Shown one piece after another: positions 7,510-16,166 of a DNA stretch of 33,296 bases. The notes beneath the pieces are model-generated. The model was not told the origin of the DNA. It worked only from the letters and a program-made list of their open reading frames with translations, and searched no databases. How positions within the stretch are numbered: the stretch's first letter is position 1; each line of letters starts with the position of its first letter. Origin of the DNA: an uncultured Methylococcales bacterium (GTDB lineage: Bacteria > Pseudomonadota > Gammaproteobacteria > Methylococcales > Methylomonadaceae); the NCBI GenBank assembly GCA_903902705.1, contig CAIUVX010000174.1, positions 1 to 33,296 of the forward strand. Direction: 5' to 3'. A program made the translations under genes and the position numbers.

Positions 7510-7539
7510 AAATAAGTTTGCGTAGTGCCAAACTTACGA

Positions 7540-8544
7540 TTAATTAGTGGTGTGATCTAACGTAGGCGGCAACGTAGGCATGGTTTGTTTAGGGAACTCG
7601 CCAGTCAAACCTTCCAAGAAAGCCACAATATCGGCAATCTCTTCTTTTGATAAATCCTTATCTAACTGTAATTTAGCCATAATTTTAACGGCTTCTTCTA
7701 AGGTTTGAACCGAACCGTTATGGAAATAAGGCGCGGTTAAAGCGATATTGCGCAGCGTTGGTACTTTCCAAAAATGTTCATCGGCTTCATTTTTGCTGAC
7801 TTCAGCCAAACCTTTATCTTTTTTGAAATGATATTGCGCGGCAAAATAAGGATTGTCATGCACAGGAAATTTTTGGAATGCGCCTGCACCATTAAATGCC
7901 GCACCACTATGACAGCTAGTACAACCTAATTCAGCCATTTTAGTCATGCCACGCACTTGCTGTTCAGTGAGTGCCGCTTTGTCACCACCAACATACTTGT
8001 CATAAGGGCTATTAGGCGTAATTAGCGTTCTTTCATACGCAGCAATGGCTTTAGTTGCATTGTCCTTAGACACTGAATTATCACCAAACGCACGAGCAAA
8101 GGCTTCGTTGTAACCTTTAATGGTTTTTAATCTGGCAACTACTGCATCCCAATCTTTCATACCCATTTCAATTGGATTAGTCACAGGGCCTGCGGCTTGC
8201 GCTTCTAAGCTAGCCGCTCTACCATCCCAAAACTGCACTGCGTTGAATGCTGAATTCCATACTGTTGGCGCACTGCGTCCCCCTGTTTGACCATTAACAC
8301 CCATTGAATTAGGTCTATTATCCTCACCACCTAACATAGTGTTATGGCAAGACGCACAAGAAACCGTGCCTGTAGAAGATAAACGAGGATCGTGATACAA
8401 CATTTTACCCAATTCAACTTTTTCTTCTGTGGTCGGATTGTCAGCAGGAGCAGGTGCTGTCGTTGGCAGAGCATCCCACGCTGAAGCCACCGAAATAGAA
8501 CCTACTAAGGTCAATGCTGTCACCAGCAAACGAATTTTAAACAT
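7540..8544 (-). CDS. ccpA: Di-heme cytochrome c peroxidase (CcpA/MauG family)
   Basis: This periplasmic enzyme reduces hydrogen peroxide to water with electrons from small c-type cytochromes. I chose the ATG at 8542-8544 because GGAG lies six bases before it; a TTG four codons upstream has no such site. The 334-residue precursor has a signal peptide ending VASA before WDALP. Two heme c sites are present: CASCH (Cys63, Cys66, His67) and CTSCH (Cys208, Cys211, His212). WKVPTLRNIALTAPYFHNGS is the typical C-terminal family motif. It stands alone between an IS remnant and a long intergenic region. Confidence 0.92.
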   Translation of the reverse strand: MFKIRLLVTALTLVGSISVASAWDALPTTAPAPADNPTTEEKVELGKMLYHDPRLSSTGTVSCASCHNTMLGGEDNRPNSMGVNGQTGGRSAPTVWNSAFNAVQFWDGRAASLEAQAAGPVTNPIEMGMKDWDAVVARLKTIKGYNEAFARAFGDNSVSKDNATKAIAAYERTLITPNSPYDKYVGGDKAALTEQQVRGMTKMAELGCTSCHSGAAFNGAGAFQKFPVHDNPYFAAQYHFKKDKGLAEVSKNEADEHFWKVPTLRNIALTAPYFHNGSVQTLEEAVKIMAKLQLDKDLSKEEIADIVAFLEGLTGEFPKQTMPTLPPTLDHTTN

Positions 8545-8938
8545 ACCATTCTCCAAATATTATTAGTTATAGTGGCGACTTTTTACAGTAAAGGATATAA
8601 GTTAAGTCACCCAAAAACTCAATACCCTGCTTGAATCGTAAAATATAACACCCGCAGGCGATAATCAAGAAAAGAGAATGCAAATATCTTGGTATAGCGT
8701 GAAATTCAAATCTTATGAATAATAGCTCATTTTGTCAAACAAGACATTGACGACGAGAGTTAGGCGAGATTAGCATGGTACAATTCAAAATATAGGCTAG
8801 GTTTTATACTGAATAAACCATGAGTCATTGCAGTACAAGTATTCAAAAAGTGTTGGTATATTAGCCACGCAACGTAATCAGTCCAAGAGAACGCCGTAAA
8901 AATATTTCAATGTCTTAAAACTTTTAGAAGGAGTATTT
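8545..8938. other. Divergent intergenic region between peroxidase and deacetylase genes
   Basis: About 390 AT-rich bases separate two divergent genes and must hold both promoters. I found no clear FNR, OxyR or Fur site, no RNA gene and no conserved ORF. A good ribosome-binding site (AAGGAG, 8929-8934) precedes the deacetylase start. Confidence 0.4.
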
Positions 8939-9898
8939 ATGTTTAATCAGTATTTATCAGGAATTGCAACCGTTTTTATGCTTCATAGCATTTATCCACT
9001 TGACGGTGATAAGCTGTTGCCAAATGAAAATCTGAAAGTATCCCCCGATTATTTAGAGTCATTCATTGTTAAAGCAAAAGCAAAAGGCTACTCATTTATC
9101 AGTCTCGATACATTACATGATGCCTTATTGAATAATAAAACACTATCCAAAGCTATTGTGCTGACATTAGATGATGGTTATGCGGATAACTACACCCACG
9201 GCTATTCAATTTTTAAAAAACATAACGTTCCATTTGCTATTTATATCACCACGTCTTTTCCTGATAACACCGCTATTTTGTGGTGGTACACATTGGAAGA
9301 CATTATTATTCAAAATAATTCAATTACCCTAAGTGATGGATCGAGTTTTGAATGTAAAACACAGCAACAAAAAGTCGATACCTTTTGGGCTATTCGTGAA
9401 AAGATTATTCACTTGCCTACGGAAAATTTTATTGATTCAATACAGGCTCTGTTTACCCACAACAGTGTTGATTGGCGATCAAAAGTCACTGAGTTAGCAC
9501 TGACTTGGGCGCAAATAGAAGAAATTAGTCATGACCCTTTAGCAACTATTGGCGCACATACTATCAATCATTTTGCATCATCTGAGCTTTCCAAAGAAGA
9601 GTTAATCAATGAAGTAATCGGCAGTAAAAATATTATTGAATCACACATCAATAAGCCTGTTGAACATTTCTGTTATCCTTTTGGTAGTGCTAAAGAAGTG
9701 GGTGAAAAAGAATTTGCCATAGTCAACGAGCTAGGCTTTAAAACCTCTACAACGACGCGTATTGGAAGTATTTTTCCCGAACACAAAAATCATCTTGCCG
9801 CACTACCAAGAGTTATGTTGACCAATGGTTTTTCATTATCCAGATTTGAATTGACAGCGATTAAACGGCTTTTGAAGGGAAGGGTAGTTGTTGCCTGA
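8939..9898 (+). CDS. Polysaccharide deacetylase (NodB-homology, CE4 family)
   Basis: The 319-residue protein has the CE4 layout: FMLHSI near residue 13, motif 1 LTLDDGYADN with Asp78 and Asp79, and motif 2 GAHTINH with zinc-binding His207 and His211. It also has the YPFG motif near residue 230. Such enzymes remove N-acetyl groups from surface or exported polysaccharides. No signal peptide or membrane helix is evident, so it may act on a cytoplasmic or lipid-linked substrate. AAGGAG precedes the start. Immediately after its stop comes the tail of a hexapeptide acyltransferase, hinting that it once sat in a polysaccharide gene cluster. Confidence 0.88.
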   Translation: MFNQYLSGIATVFMLHSIYPLDGDKLLPNENLKVSPDYLESFIVKAKAKGYSFISLDTLHDALLNNKTLSKAIVLTLDDGYADNYTHGYSIFKKHNVPFAIYITTSFPDNTAILWWYTLEDIIIQNNSITLSDGSSFECKTQQQKVDTFWAIREKIIHLPTENFIDSIQALFTHNSVDWRSKVTELALTWAQIEEISHDPLATIGAHTINHFASSELSKEELINEVIGSKNIIESHINKPVEHFCYPFGSAKEVGEKEFAIVNELGFKTSTTTRIGSIFPEHKNHLAALPRVMLTNGFSLSRFELTAIKRLLKGRVVVA

Positions 9899-9991
9899 AA
9901 ATCTGTCAGTGAAATTGTGGTGGGCAATCCAGCAAAGATAGTTAAGTTCATGACAATAATCGACTGCATAAGACCACTTCAACAATCATGA
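9899..9991 (+). pseudogene. C-terminal remnant of a hexapeptide-repeat (LbH) acyltransferase
   Basis: Directly after the deacetylase stop and in the same frame, the bases read KSVSEIVVGNPAKIVKF. VVxGNPAKxVK is the standard ending of left-handed-beta-helix sugar acetyltransferases. The frame continues to a TGA at 9989-9991 that overlaps the next ATG. No start or body of such an enzyme is present. The most economical reading is a deletion that joined the deacetylase gene to the end of an acetyltransferase gene. Confidence 0.55.
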
Positions 9992-10917
9992 AACTGCCTA
10001 TCTTCGCTAAACTATTCATTGCTTTACTGCTGAGTTTAGCGGTTATGATTACGGCGATGATAGGCACAGCCGATTGGCTTTTTCGGCAAGGGTTCACGGA
10101 ATATTTACAACAAGTTGAAGCGAATCGCTTAGGTTTTTTAATCAGCAATTTAGAAACGGCTTATCAACAACAAGGTAGCTGGAGTTTTTTACAAAACAAC
10201 GAAAGAGAATGGCGGTCATTTTTAGCAAAACTTTCTGGTAAGGAAAAATCAACGCCTGCCGATAATCGTCCGCCGCCGCCTGATGATAATAATTTTGCTC
10301 CAGAAGAATATCCACCGCCACCTGAACACGGTAGTTTTGTTCCCGCCGATCATCCACCCTACAATTTTCCGCCTCCACCCCGTCCACCTGACGCGTTACA
10401 GTTAGGTAAACGTTTACGGCTATTAAATGCCAATCATGATTATGTTGTTGGGGCGCATTTTGAAGAAAAACCCATTCTCCGTGAACTAAAATTGGACAAG
10501 AAAATAATCGGTTGGCTAGAAATTCAACCTAATGAAATCATGACAGATGAACTTGCTAATACTTTTTTACAGCAACAAAAACAAGCCAAGGCGCGGATGA
10601 TTATATTTGTAAGCCCCGCTTTGCTCAGCCTAGACGCACGCAGTTATCGCGTCAGTGTCGGTAATCAAAGCATTAGCTTATCCACCATCGAATTTACTTT
10701 ACTCAGTACGCTATACCAGGAACCTACCCGCCTTTTTTCCCGCAATCAACTCATGGACAGTATTTATACTGATCAGCGTATTGTTTCAGACCGTACCGTA
10801 GACAGTCACATCAAAAAACTCAGAAAAAAACTGACCATATTGTTGCCAGACTATGAGTTGATTCATGCCATGTATGGCGCAGGGTATTGTTATGAGGCGC
10901 GGTTGAAACAGGGGTAG
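9988..10917 (+). CDS. In-frame fusion of BaeS-like sensor N-terminus and BaeR-like DNA-binding domain
   Basis: Residues 1-205 look like the first part of a BaeS-type histidine kinase: membrane helix at 9-27, WLFRQGFTEYL, periplasmic sensor with a proline-rich insert (95-134), then GWLEIQPNE and LQQQKQAKARMIIFV, the start of the second membrane helix. From about residue 210 the protein becomes the winged-helix output domain of an OmpR/BaeR regulator, ending SDRTVDSHIKKLRKK and AMYGAGYCYEA. HAMP, dimerisation, ATPase and receiver domains are all missing. In baeS-baeR order a single in-frame deletion explains this. With one full helix the winged helix would end up outside the cytoplasm, so a working regulator is doubtful. 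Confidence 0.8.
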   Translation: MKLPIFAKLFIALLLSLAVMITAMIGTADWLFRQGFTEYLQQVEANRLGFLISNLETAYQQQGSWSFLQNNEREWRSFLAKLSGKEKSTPADNRPPPPDDNNFAPEEYPPPPEHGSFVPADHPPYNFPPPPRPPDALQLGKRLRLLNANHDYVVGAHFEEKPILRELKLDKKIIGWLEIQPNEIMTDELANTFLQQQKQAKARMIIFVSPALLSLDARSYRVSVGNQSISLSTIEFTLLSTLYQEPTRLFSRNQLMDSIYTDQRIVSDRTVDSHIKKLRKKLTILLPDYELIHAMYGAGYCYEARLKQG

Positions 10918-10936
10918 TGGATTAAATCTGTTGAGC

Positions 10937-10970
10937 ATGACTGCCAGTCCTTTAAAGGACTAGCAGTCAT
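10937..10970. repeat. Near-perfect 34-bp palindrome between convergent genes
   Basis: The half ATGACTGCCAGTCCTTT mirrors AAAGGACTAGCAGTCAT with a single mismatch and essentially no loop. It lies 19 bases after the fusion gene and 8 before the end of ntrX, so it could stop transcription from both sides, though neither flank has a strong T-tract. Confidence 0.65.
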
Positions 10971-10978
10971 TAATATCG

Positions 10979-12340
10979 CTATAATTTAATATTTAAAGAA
11001 TGTAGTTTACGATACAAATGGGTGCGTTCCATGCCGACAGCGGCGGATAATCTGGCGACACTACCGCCTGTGCGTTCAAAATGGTATTCCAAATAGGCTT
11101 TTTCAAAATGATCTCTGGCTTCTTTTAAGGGCAAATTAAAAAAATCAGGGACTGAGCCAGAAGTAGCAAGATCGCCAACAACTGAGCCAAGTGCTGATTT
11201 AACTTCATCCAGTTCTATTTCTTCACCCACCCCTAAAATCATTAAGCGTTGCACTAGGTTTTTTAATTCGCGTACATTGCCGCGCCAACTATAGTTGCGT
11301 AAAAAGTTTTGCGCCGCCATAGAAAATTTGCGAAACGGTAGTTTGTCTTGGCTGACAAAATAATCGACATAAAAACTGAGTAAGGCGGGTATGTCTTCGC
11401 TGTGATTTCTCAGTGGTGGAATTTCGACGGTGATTTCATTCAGCAGATAATATAAATCTTGTCGAAACCGCCCCGCTTTAACTTCTTCATCTAAAGCAAT
11501 GCGTGTTGATGCCACGATGCGCACATCGACAGTCACGGCTTCACTACCACCCACACGCAAAAATGAACTCGATTCTAACGCACTGAGCAAACGTAATTGG
11601 GTTTCTTTGTCCATACCACCAATTTCACCTAAAAACAGCGTCCCTCTGTGCGCTCGTTCCAATAGGCTAGGATAAATTTTACCGCCAATTTCTTTGCCAA
11701 AAAATTCAACTGCGGAGTTTTCTGGCGAGATGCTACCCACGGCAACATCAATAAAAGCCCCGTCACGGTGGGTGCTGTTGTTATGCAAATAGCGTGCATA
11801 CAGTTCTTTACCGACTCCTGCTTCACCGACAAATAGTACCCGTGCATCATGTTGTCCGAGTCGTTTTAGTTGTTCTTTGGTTCTGGCAACGGTAGCACTT
11901 TTACCGACTGGCTCAATATCAGCAACCAATTGTTGTTTAAGCCCAGCATTTTCTAGCTGAAGACTACCCGCTTCTAAGGCTCTAGCGACAATGAGTAATA
12001 ATTTTGCTAACGATAACGGTTTTTCTAAAAAGTCATAAGCCCCCAAACGCGTGGCTTCTACTGCCGCTTCTACTGAACCATGCCCTGACATCATCACCAC
12101 AGGACACAATAGCGCGTCTTCGGCGACCCATTCTTTTAATAGCGTGATGCCATCAGTATCTGGCATCCATATATCGAGCAATATGAGATGTGGCTTGGTG
12201 GATTCTTTTAGCTGCCGAGCGGTACTGGCATTTTCTGCCATAGCGACTGAGTAGCCTTCATCTTCGAGAATTTCGCTAACTAAACGGCGAATATCGGGTT
12301 CGTCATCAACAACTAATATTCTTGGTAATTGTATATTCAT
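10979..12340 (-). CDS. ntrX: NtrX-type response regulator with degenerate AAA+ domain
   Basis: The 453-residue partner of NtrY. The receiver domain (1-120) is intact: Asp12, Asp13, phospho-acceptor Asp56, Lys107. The central AAA+ domain keeps Walker A (GEAGVGKE, 172-179). GAFTGA, which contacts sigma-54, is replaced by EIGGKI around 217-222; the Walker B Asp is Gly238 in GTLFLGE; the presumed arginine-finger position is Leu299 in FRQDLYYL. The C-terminal Fis-type HTH (GGSVARLSAAVGMERTHLYRKL) is intact. So it probably binds DNA under phosphorylation control without remodelling sigma-54 polymerase. It is the last gene of the operon, six bases after ntrY. Confidence 0.9.
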   Translation of the reverse strand: MNIQLPRILVVDDEPDIRRLVSEILEDEGYSVAMAENASTARQLKESTKPHLILLDIWMPDTDGITLLKEWVAEDALLCPVVMMSGHGSVEAAVEATRLGAYDFLEKPLSLAKLLLIVARALEAGSLQLENAGLKQQLVADIEPVGKSATVARTKEQLKRLGQHDARVLFVGEAGVGKELYARYLHNNSTHRDGAFIDVAVGSISPENSAVEFFGKEIGGKIYPSLLERAHRGTLFLGEIGGMDKETQLRLLSALESSSFLRVGGSEAVTVDVRIVASTRIALDEEVKAGRFRQDLYYLLNEITVEIPPLRNHSEDIPALLSFYVDYFVSQDKLPFRKFSMAAQNFLRNYSWRGNVRELKNLVQRLMILGVGEEIELDEVKSALGSVVGDLATSGSVPDFFNLPLKEARDHFEKAYLEYHFERTGGSVARLSAAVGMERTHLYRKLHSLNIKL

Positions 12341-12346
12341 AGTGTG

Positions 12347-14506
12347 TTATGTTTCAAAGTTACACGCTGGCAGCTGAATGATAAATCCCGCGCCTACTTT
12401 ACGACTGGTATCAACCCAGATCGCGCCTCCATGCTCTTCTATTATTTTTTTGACTATCGCCAATCCCAAACCTGTTCCTTTGGCTTTGGTGGTCACATAA
12501 GGTTCAAAAATGGTTTCTATTTGTTCGTCTTTGATACCCGTCCCATCATCATAAAGGGCAATTTCGATAAAATCACTGTCATTTTTTTGTACTCTGTGCA
12601 AATTGATTTCAATCAGCCCTTGAGCTTCTATGGCTTCTAGGGCATTTTTAATCAGATTATGTAATACCTGCCGAATACTAACAGGATCTCCCATAATTAG
12701 CAGGGAAGTAGCTTCGTAATCGGCTTTAAATTTAACGCCTGACTTTAACACATAAAGAGCCATAATTTCCTGTACTAACACAGGCAAATCGATAATGACA
12801 GTTTGTTTTTTAGACGGTTTGGCGTATTCAGAAAAATCATCGACCATTTCTTTCATCGCAACCACTTGCTGAACAATCGTCCGCGTAGAACGTTCTAGCA
12901 TATCAGCATCGTTAGGCTCTAGTTTATCAGCAAGTTTATGTTGCAATCTTTCTGCGGAGAGCTGAATAGGCGTAAGCGGATTTTTAATTTCATGCGCCAA
13001 GCGTCTTGCCACTTCACCCCACGCAGCATTTTTTTGTGCTTGAATTAAATCAGTGACATCATCAAATACCACCACCGCGCCTACCCGTTGACCTTCTTGG
13101 GAAAATAACGGTGTGCCTCGACACAGTAATTCTTGCCGCCCATTCGCCCCTAAAAATGCTATCCGCTGTTGCCAAATATCATCCCCTTGCTCAAGTAAAC
13201 GTTGAATAGATTTTAACGGCTCTGCTAATTCGGAATAACTCAAGGCGATTTCCAACAAAGTTTGCCCAACAAAATGCTGAACCTGAATACGAAATATGCG
13301 ATACGCCGCTTGATTGGCAGTACGAATTTTATAATCTGCATCAAAACTAATCACCCCAGCCGTCAAATTGGCGAGTATGGTTTCCAAATAGGCGCGTTGA
13401 TTTTCAACTTCAAAACCTGCCATTTTGGTTTCATCACGCGCGACGGCAATGCGCTTGGTCATATCATTAAATGATTCCACCAAAAAGCCTAAATCATCTT
13501 GTGCCATGACGGGCAGTTGTTGGTCATACTGTCCTGACGCTACGGCTCGCGTGCCTTTTACCAATTCTTTAACAGGCGCGATAATGTGGCGAATGCTAAT
13601 AAACGCCACCCAAATTGCTGCCAGTAAACTCATCAATAACACCAGCGACAATGCCAGCGAAAAACTCCAGCGCAAAGAATTTCGTAAATAATTCATTTCT
13701 TGATAACGCAAAAAGGCAAATTCCACCGAATCGGCTAAATCAGCTATGCGTATCGGCACAGGGTATAGAGCTTGTAAATATTTCGAGTCTTGCTCTTGGG
13801 TTTTTACCGCGACAATCACTCGAATCATCAACACATCATCATGCACAGGGGCTAAGGCAACATATTGAGAATTTTGCTTTAACCGTAGCCACACATTTTC
13901 ATCGGGTAAACTGGGCAGAATGTCGCTGGGATTAATACTGCTGGAGGCAATAATTCTGCCTTGGCGAGAAAATAGCGTCATTTCTGATGCTTCTGAAAAA
14001 TTGCGTAAATTTTCCAATTCCAAGGTCGCTATGTTCTCAGTGGAGGTTTCCAGCTTTTCAGCCAATTGTTGGGTTTGCTTAGTGTGCCAGCGCATACGTT
14101 GATCTAATGACGATTGACTCAATTCCAGCGCGTCTTCCATTGCCCTGTCTATTTCGACATTAAACCAACTATCAATACCTTGATGCAAAAACTGCATGGA
14201 AAAATAAAACACGATAGCCGCAGGAGCTAATGCCAATAATACAAATAGCGACACCATGCGCGTGGTAAGCCGTGAACCTGCCTCACGTTTTTTTAATTGC
14301 TTGATTAGTGCGAAAATATTCACGCCCACCAAACCCAGCAACACCACAGAACCTAAACCATTGGCTAATAACAGCCACGAATACATCGCACTGAGTTGTG
14401 AGGACTCTTGGGTTGCCGAACTCATCAACTGCAAGGACAATAAAATTAAGCCAAACAGAATAGAGACTGACAAATAGATAGGCAGTTTTATTTTTTTAAT
14501 CGCCAT
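12347..14506 (-). CDS. ntrY: NtrY-type membrane sensor histidine kinase
   Basis: A 719-residue kinase that should phosphorylate NtrX in response to nitrogen, redox or envelope signals. Membrane helices lie at about 9-28, 42-69, 85-107 and 281-305, with a periplasmic region between the last two. Then come HAMP (306-355), PAS (about 375-485) and a HisKA domain with His505 in RRLAHEIKNPLTPIQLS. The ATPase domain has NLIKNALEAIE, DDGTGIKDE and GTGLGLAIVKKI. All catalytic boxes are intact. It follows the TPR gene by 29 bases and precedes ntrX by six. Confidence 0.93.
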   Translation of the reverse strand: MAIKKIKLPIYLSVSILFGLILLSLQLMSSATQESSQLSAMYSWLLLANGLGSVVLLGLVGVNIFALIKQLKKREAGSRLTTRMVSLFVLLALAPAAIVFYFSMQFLHQGIDSWFNVEIDRAMEDALELSQSSLDQRMRWHTKQTQQLAEKLETSTENIATLELENLRNFSEASEMTLFSRQGRIIASSSINPSDILPSLPDENVWLRLKQNSQYVALAPVHDDVLMIRVIVAVKTQEQDSKYLQALYPVPIRIADLADSVEFAFLRYQEMNYLRNSLRWSFSLALSLVLLMSLLAAIWVAFISIRHIIAPVKELVKGTRAVASGQYDQQLPVMAQDDLGFLVESFNDMTKRIAVARDETKMAGFEVENQRAYLETILANLTAGVISFDADYKIRTANQAAYRIFRIQVQHFVGQTLLEIALSYSELAEPLKSIQRLLEQGDDIWQQRIAFLGANGRQELLCRGTPLFSQEGQRVGAVVVFDDVTDLIQAQKNAAWGEVARRLAHEIKNPLTPIQLSAERLQHKLADKLEPNDADMLERSTRTIVQQVVAMKEMVDDFSEYAKPSKKQTVIIDLPVLVQEIMALYVLKSGVKFKADYEATSLLIMGDPVSIRQVLHNLIKNALEAIEAQGLIEINLHRVQKNDSDFIEIALYDDGTGIKDEQIETIFEPYVTTKAKGTGLGLAIVKKIIEEHGGAIWVDTSRKVGAGFIIQLPACNFET

Positions 14507-14535
14507 GCTGGATATTTTCTTAATGGTGGGAGTGT

Positions 14536-15564
14536 TTAGGCGGACAAAGCATCAAGCATTAACAATAGTTCTGCCGCGCTGATGAAGTCTAGTTCTGGAT
14601 CATCGGCTAGGTTCGGATTGCGCTCGCCTCGCAAAAGGGCGATAAGTTTGGCAATCACGGGATTAAAGTAACCTTGATCTGGAAGATTGAGTAGCTCTTG
14701 TTCAGCGACAGCGGAATTGTTTTCTTGAATGGCGCGTAAAGTCCCGCTACAAAACTGCGGAACTGGCGAGCCACTTCTGTTGTCATTTCCGTCACGACGA
14801 TAGGCTAAATAGCTGTGTATCGCTTGTTGTTTAGCGGCGTGAGCGGCGGTGAAGTTATTCATAGCGTGTTCCAATTCGAATAAAATATTCCACGTTTTCC
14901 AAGGTTCAGCAGCGTGTCCACCGTCTTGTTTACAGATGATTGCCCGTTGTAATTCAACACGCGCTTCGTCATAGCGTTGCAGTGGAATTAAGCTATCAGC
15001 ACTATTACTGCGCGTCACGCCTTCATGGCAATTATCGCCTAGTTGCGCATAAATATCCGCCGCTTGCTGATAAAACACCACCGCTGGTTCTAACTTACCC
15101 CAATCACTATAAATATTACCTAATTGGTTTAAGGTACTGGCGATGTCGGCTTGATTACCTTGCTCATTTTTAATGCTTAATGACTCATGACACGCCTGTT
15201 CTGCCTGTACATAATCCTGCATTCGGGTGTAAACCACGCCGATTTGATGCCAAGCTACCGCGATGCTGTGCGGTTCGTTTAGTTCGCTGAATAACTCTTT
15301 AGCGTGTTGATAAGTCGTCAGCGCGGCTGGGTAATCTTGTTGAAAAAAATACACAGTGGCTAATTGTTCTTTAGCAACCGCAACTTGGCGCAGGTCTTGT
15401 CGTTGTTCAGCTAAGGTAATCGCGTGTGCATAAAGCTCTATCGCTGACTCAAATTGTCCGATAGCCGTTAAATAATCGCCTTGGGCTAATAACTGTTCAA
15501 TGTCCACGCATTGGCTTTCAGGTTGAACAGGTTCAGCATCGTGACTGAAAAAGGAGTTGAGCAT
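14536..15564 (-). CDS. Tetratricopeptide-repeat protein
   Basis: The 342-residue protein has about five TPR units between residues 28 and 240, with the A-x-x-x-G-x-Y-x-x-A spacing visible in QGDYLTAIGQFESAIELY, QQDYPAALTTYQHAKELF and TLNQLGNIYSDWGKLEPAV. There is no signal peptide, so it is likely a cytoplasmic protein-protein adaptor. It starts on the last base of the DUF4390 stop (TAATG). Normally DUF4390 is directly followed by ntrY; here the TPR gene sits between them, so it may tune NtrY/NtrX signalling. No enzymatic domain is seen. Confidence 0.85.
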   Translation of the reverse strand: MLNSFFSHDAEPVQPESQCVDIEQLLAQGDYLTAIGQFESAIELYAHAITLAEQRQDLRQVAVAKEQLATVYFFQQDYPAALTTYQHAKELFSELNEPHSIAVAWHQIGVVYTRMQDYVQAEQACHESLSIKNEQGNQADIASTLNQLGNIYSDWGKLEPAVVFYQQAADIYAQLGDNCHEGVTRSNSADSLIPLQRYDEARVELQRAIICKQDGGHAAEPWKTWNILFELEHAMNNFTAAHAAKQQAIHSYLAYRRDGNDNRSGSPVPQFCSGTLRAIQENNSAVAEQELLNLPDQGYFNPVIAKLIALLRGERNPNLADDPELDFISAAELLLMLDALSA

Positions 15565-16166
15565 TATGGTTTGCCTTGTGTGTTAGGAACTGGGGGTAAA
15601 TCCCATGTCGTCCAATCGCTGGATAAATACCATTGCGGGTTAATATAGGCGATAGGTTGTAGCGGTAAAGGTAACTCCTCAATCTCAAAGTTTGCTTTTA
15701 TTTGTACGACATAATGTTTTTCTGGATTGATGTTTGACTGTTTAAGTAGGGGAAGTTTGTCTACCGATGCCATTAAATTCAGTGCCGATGATAAGGTGGA
15801 AAAATTGTAACTATCAGCATTTTTTTCCTGACTATCAGGCTTAACAATCACCACGCGGTACATATTCAGCAGGGCGTGATATTGCAGACGGTAACGAATG
15901 GAGGTATCGAGTTCTGTTGTAGCCCATAGATAATCCCGTTGACGCATGACTTTAATGTGCAGTGTCCAAAATAAAGACACGCCGTTTTCTAGGGCTTCTT
16001 TGGCTTTTTCACTCAGTTGATAATCTAACTCGGCAAATAATACATAATTATCGCCGCGTAATTCGGTGTGAGCGTGCGTGACTTCGGTAGCCATAGCAGG
16101 GACGGCGAATAGCCAAATAAGCAGTCCCACTAGCAAGCGTATCTTATTGTTTTTGCAGTCGCGCAT
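15564..16166 (-). CDS. DUF4390 domain secreted protein
   Basis: A protein of 200 residues starting at MRDCKNNKIRL, with a signal peptide ending VPAMA; an ATG four codons upstream is possible but lacks a better ribosome site. The mature part has the DUF4390 pattern: LFAELDYQLSEKAKEALENG, FWTLHIKVMRQRDYLWATTE, then the YRLQYHALLNMYRV segment. DUF4390 genes regularly sit between rsmB and ntrY in beta- and gammaproteobacteria, so a periplasmic input role for NtrY is a reasonable inference, not shown. It overlaps the rsmB end by 23 bases. Confidence 0.87.
   Translation of the reverse strand: MRDCKNNKIRLLVGLLIWLFAVPAMATEVTHAHTELRGDNYVLFAELDYQLSEKAKEALENGVSLFWTLHIKVMRQRDYLWATTELDTSIRYRLQYHALLNMYRVVIVKPDSQEKNADSYNFSTLSSALNLMASVDKLPLLKQSNINPEKHYVVQIKANFEIEELPLPLQPIAYINPQWYLSSDWTTWDLPPVPNTQGKP

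Noticed and set aside
10260-10390. Proline-rich insert in the sensor part as a possible assembly artefact
   Set aside because: The codons are varied, the frame is kept and flanking BaeS-like motifs continue on both sides, so it reads as a real low-complexity insert.
9988-10917. Reading the BaeS-BaeR fusion as a working ToxR/CadC-like one-component regulator
   Set aside because: ToxR-type proteins have the winged helix at the cytoplasmic N-terminus. Here it follows an incomplete second helix, so a deletion scar is more likely; kept as a finding but not as a functional call.
12329-14477. Several plus-strand open frames opposite ntrX and ntrY
   Set aside because: They are antisense shadows of well-supported kinase and regulator genes, with no family motifs or ribosome sites.
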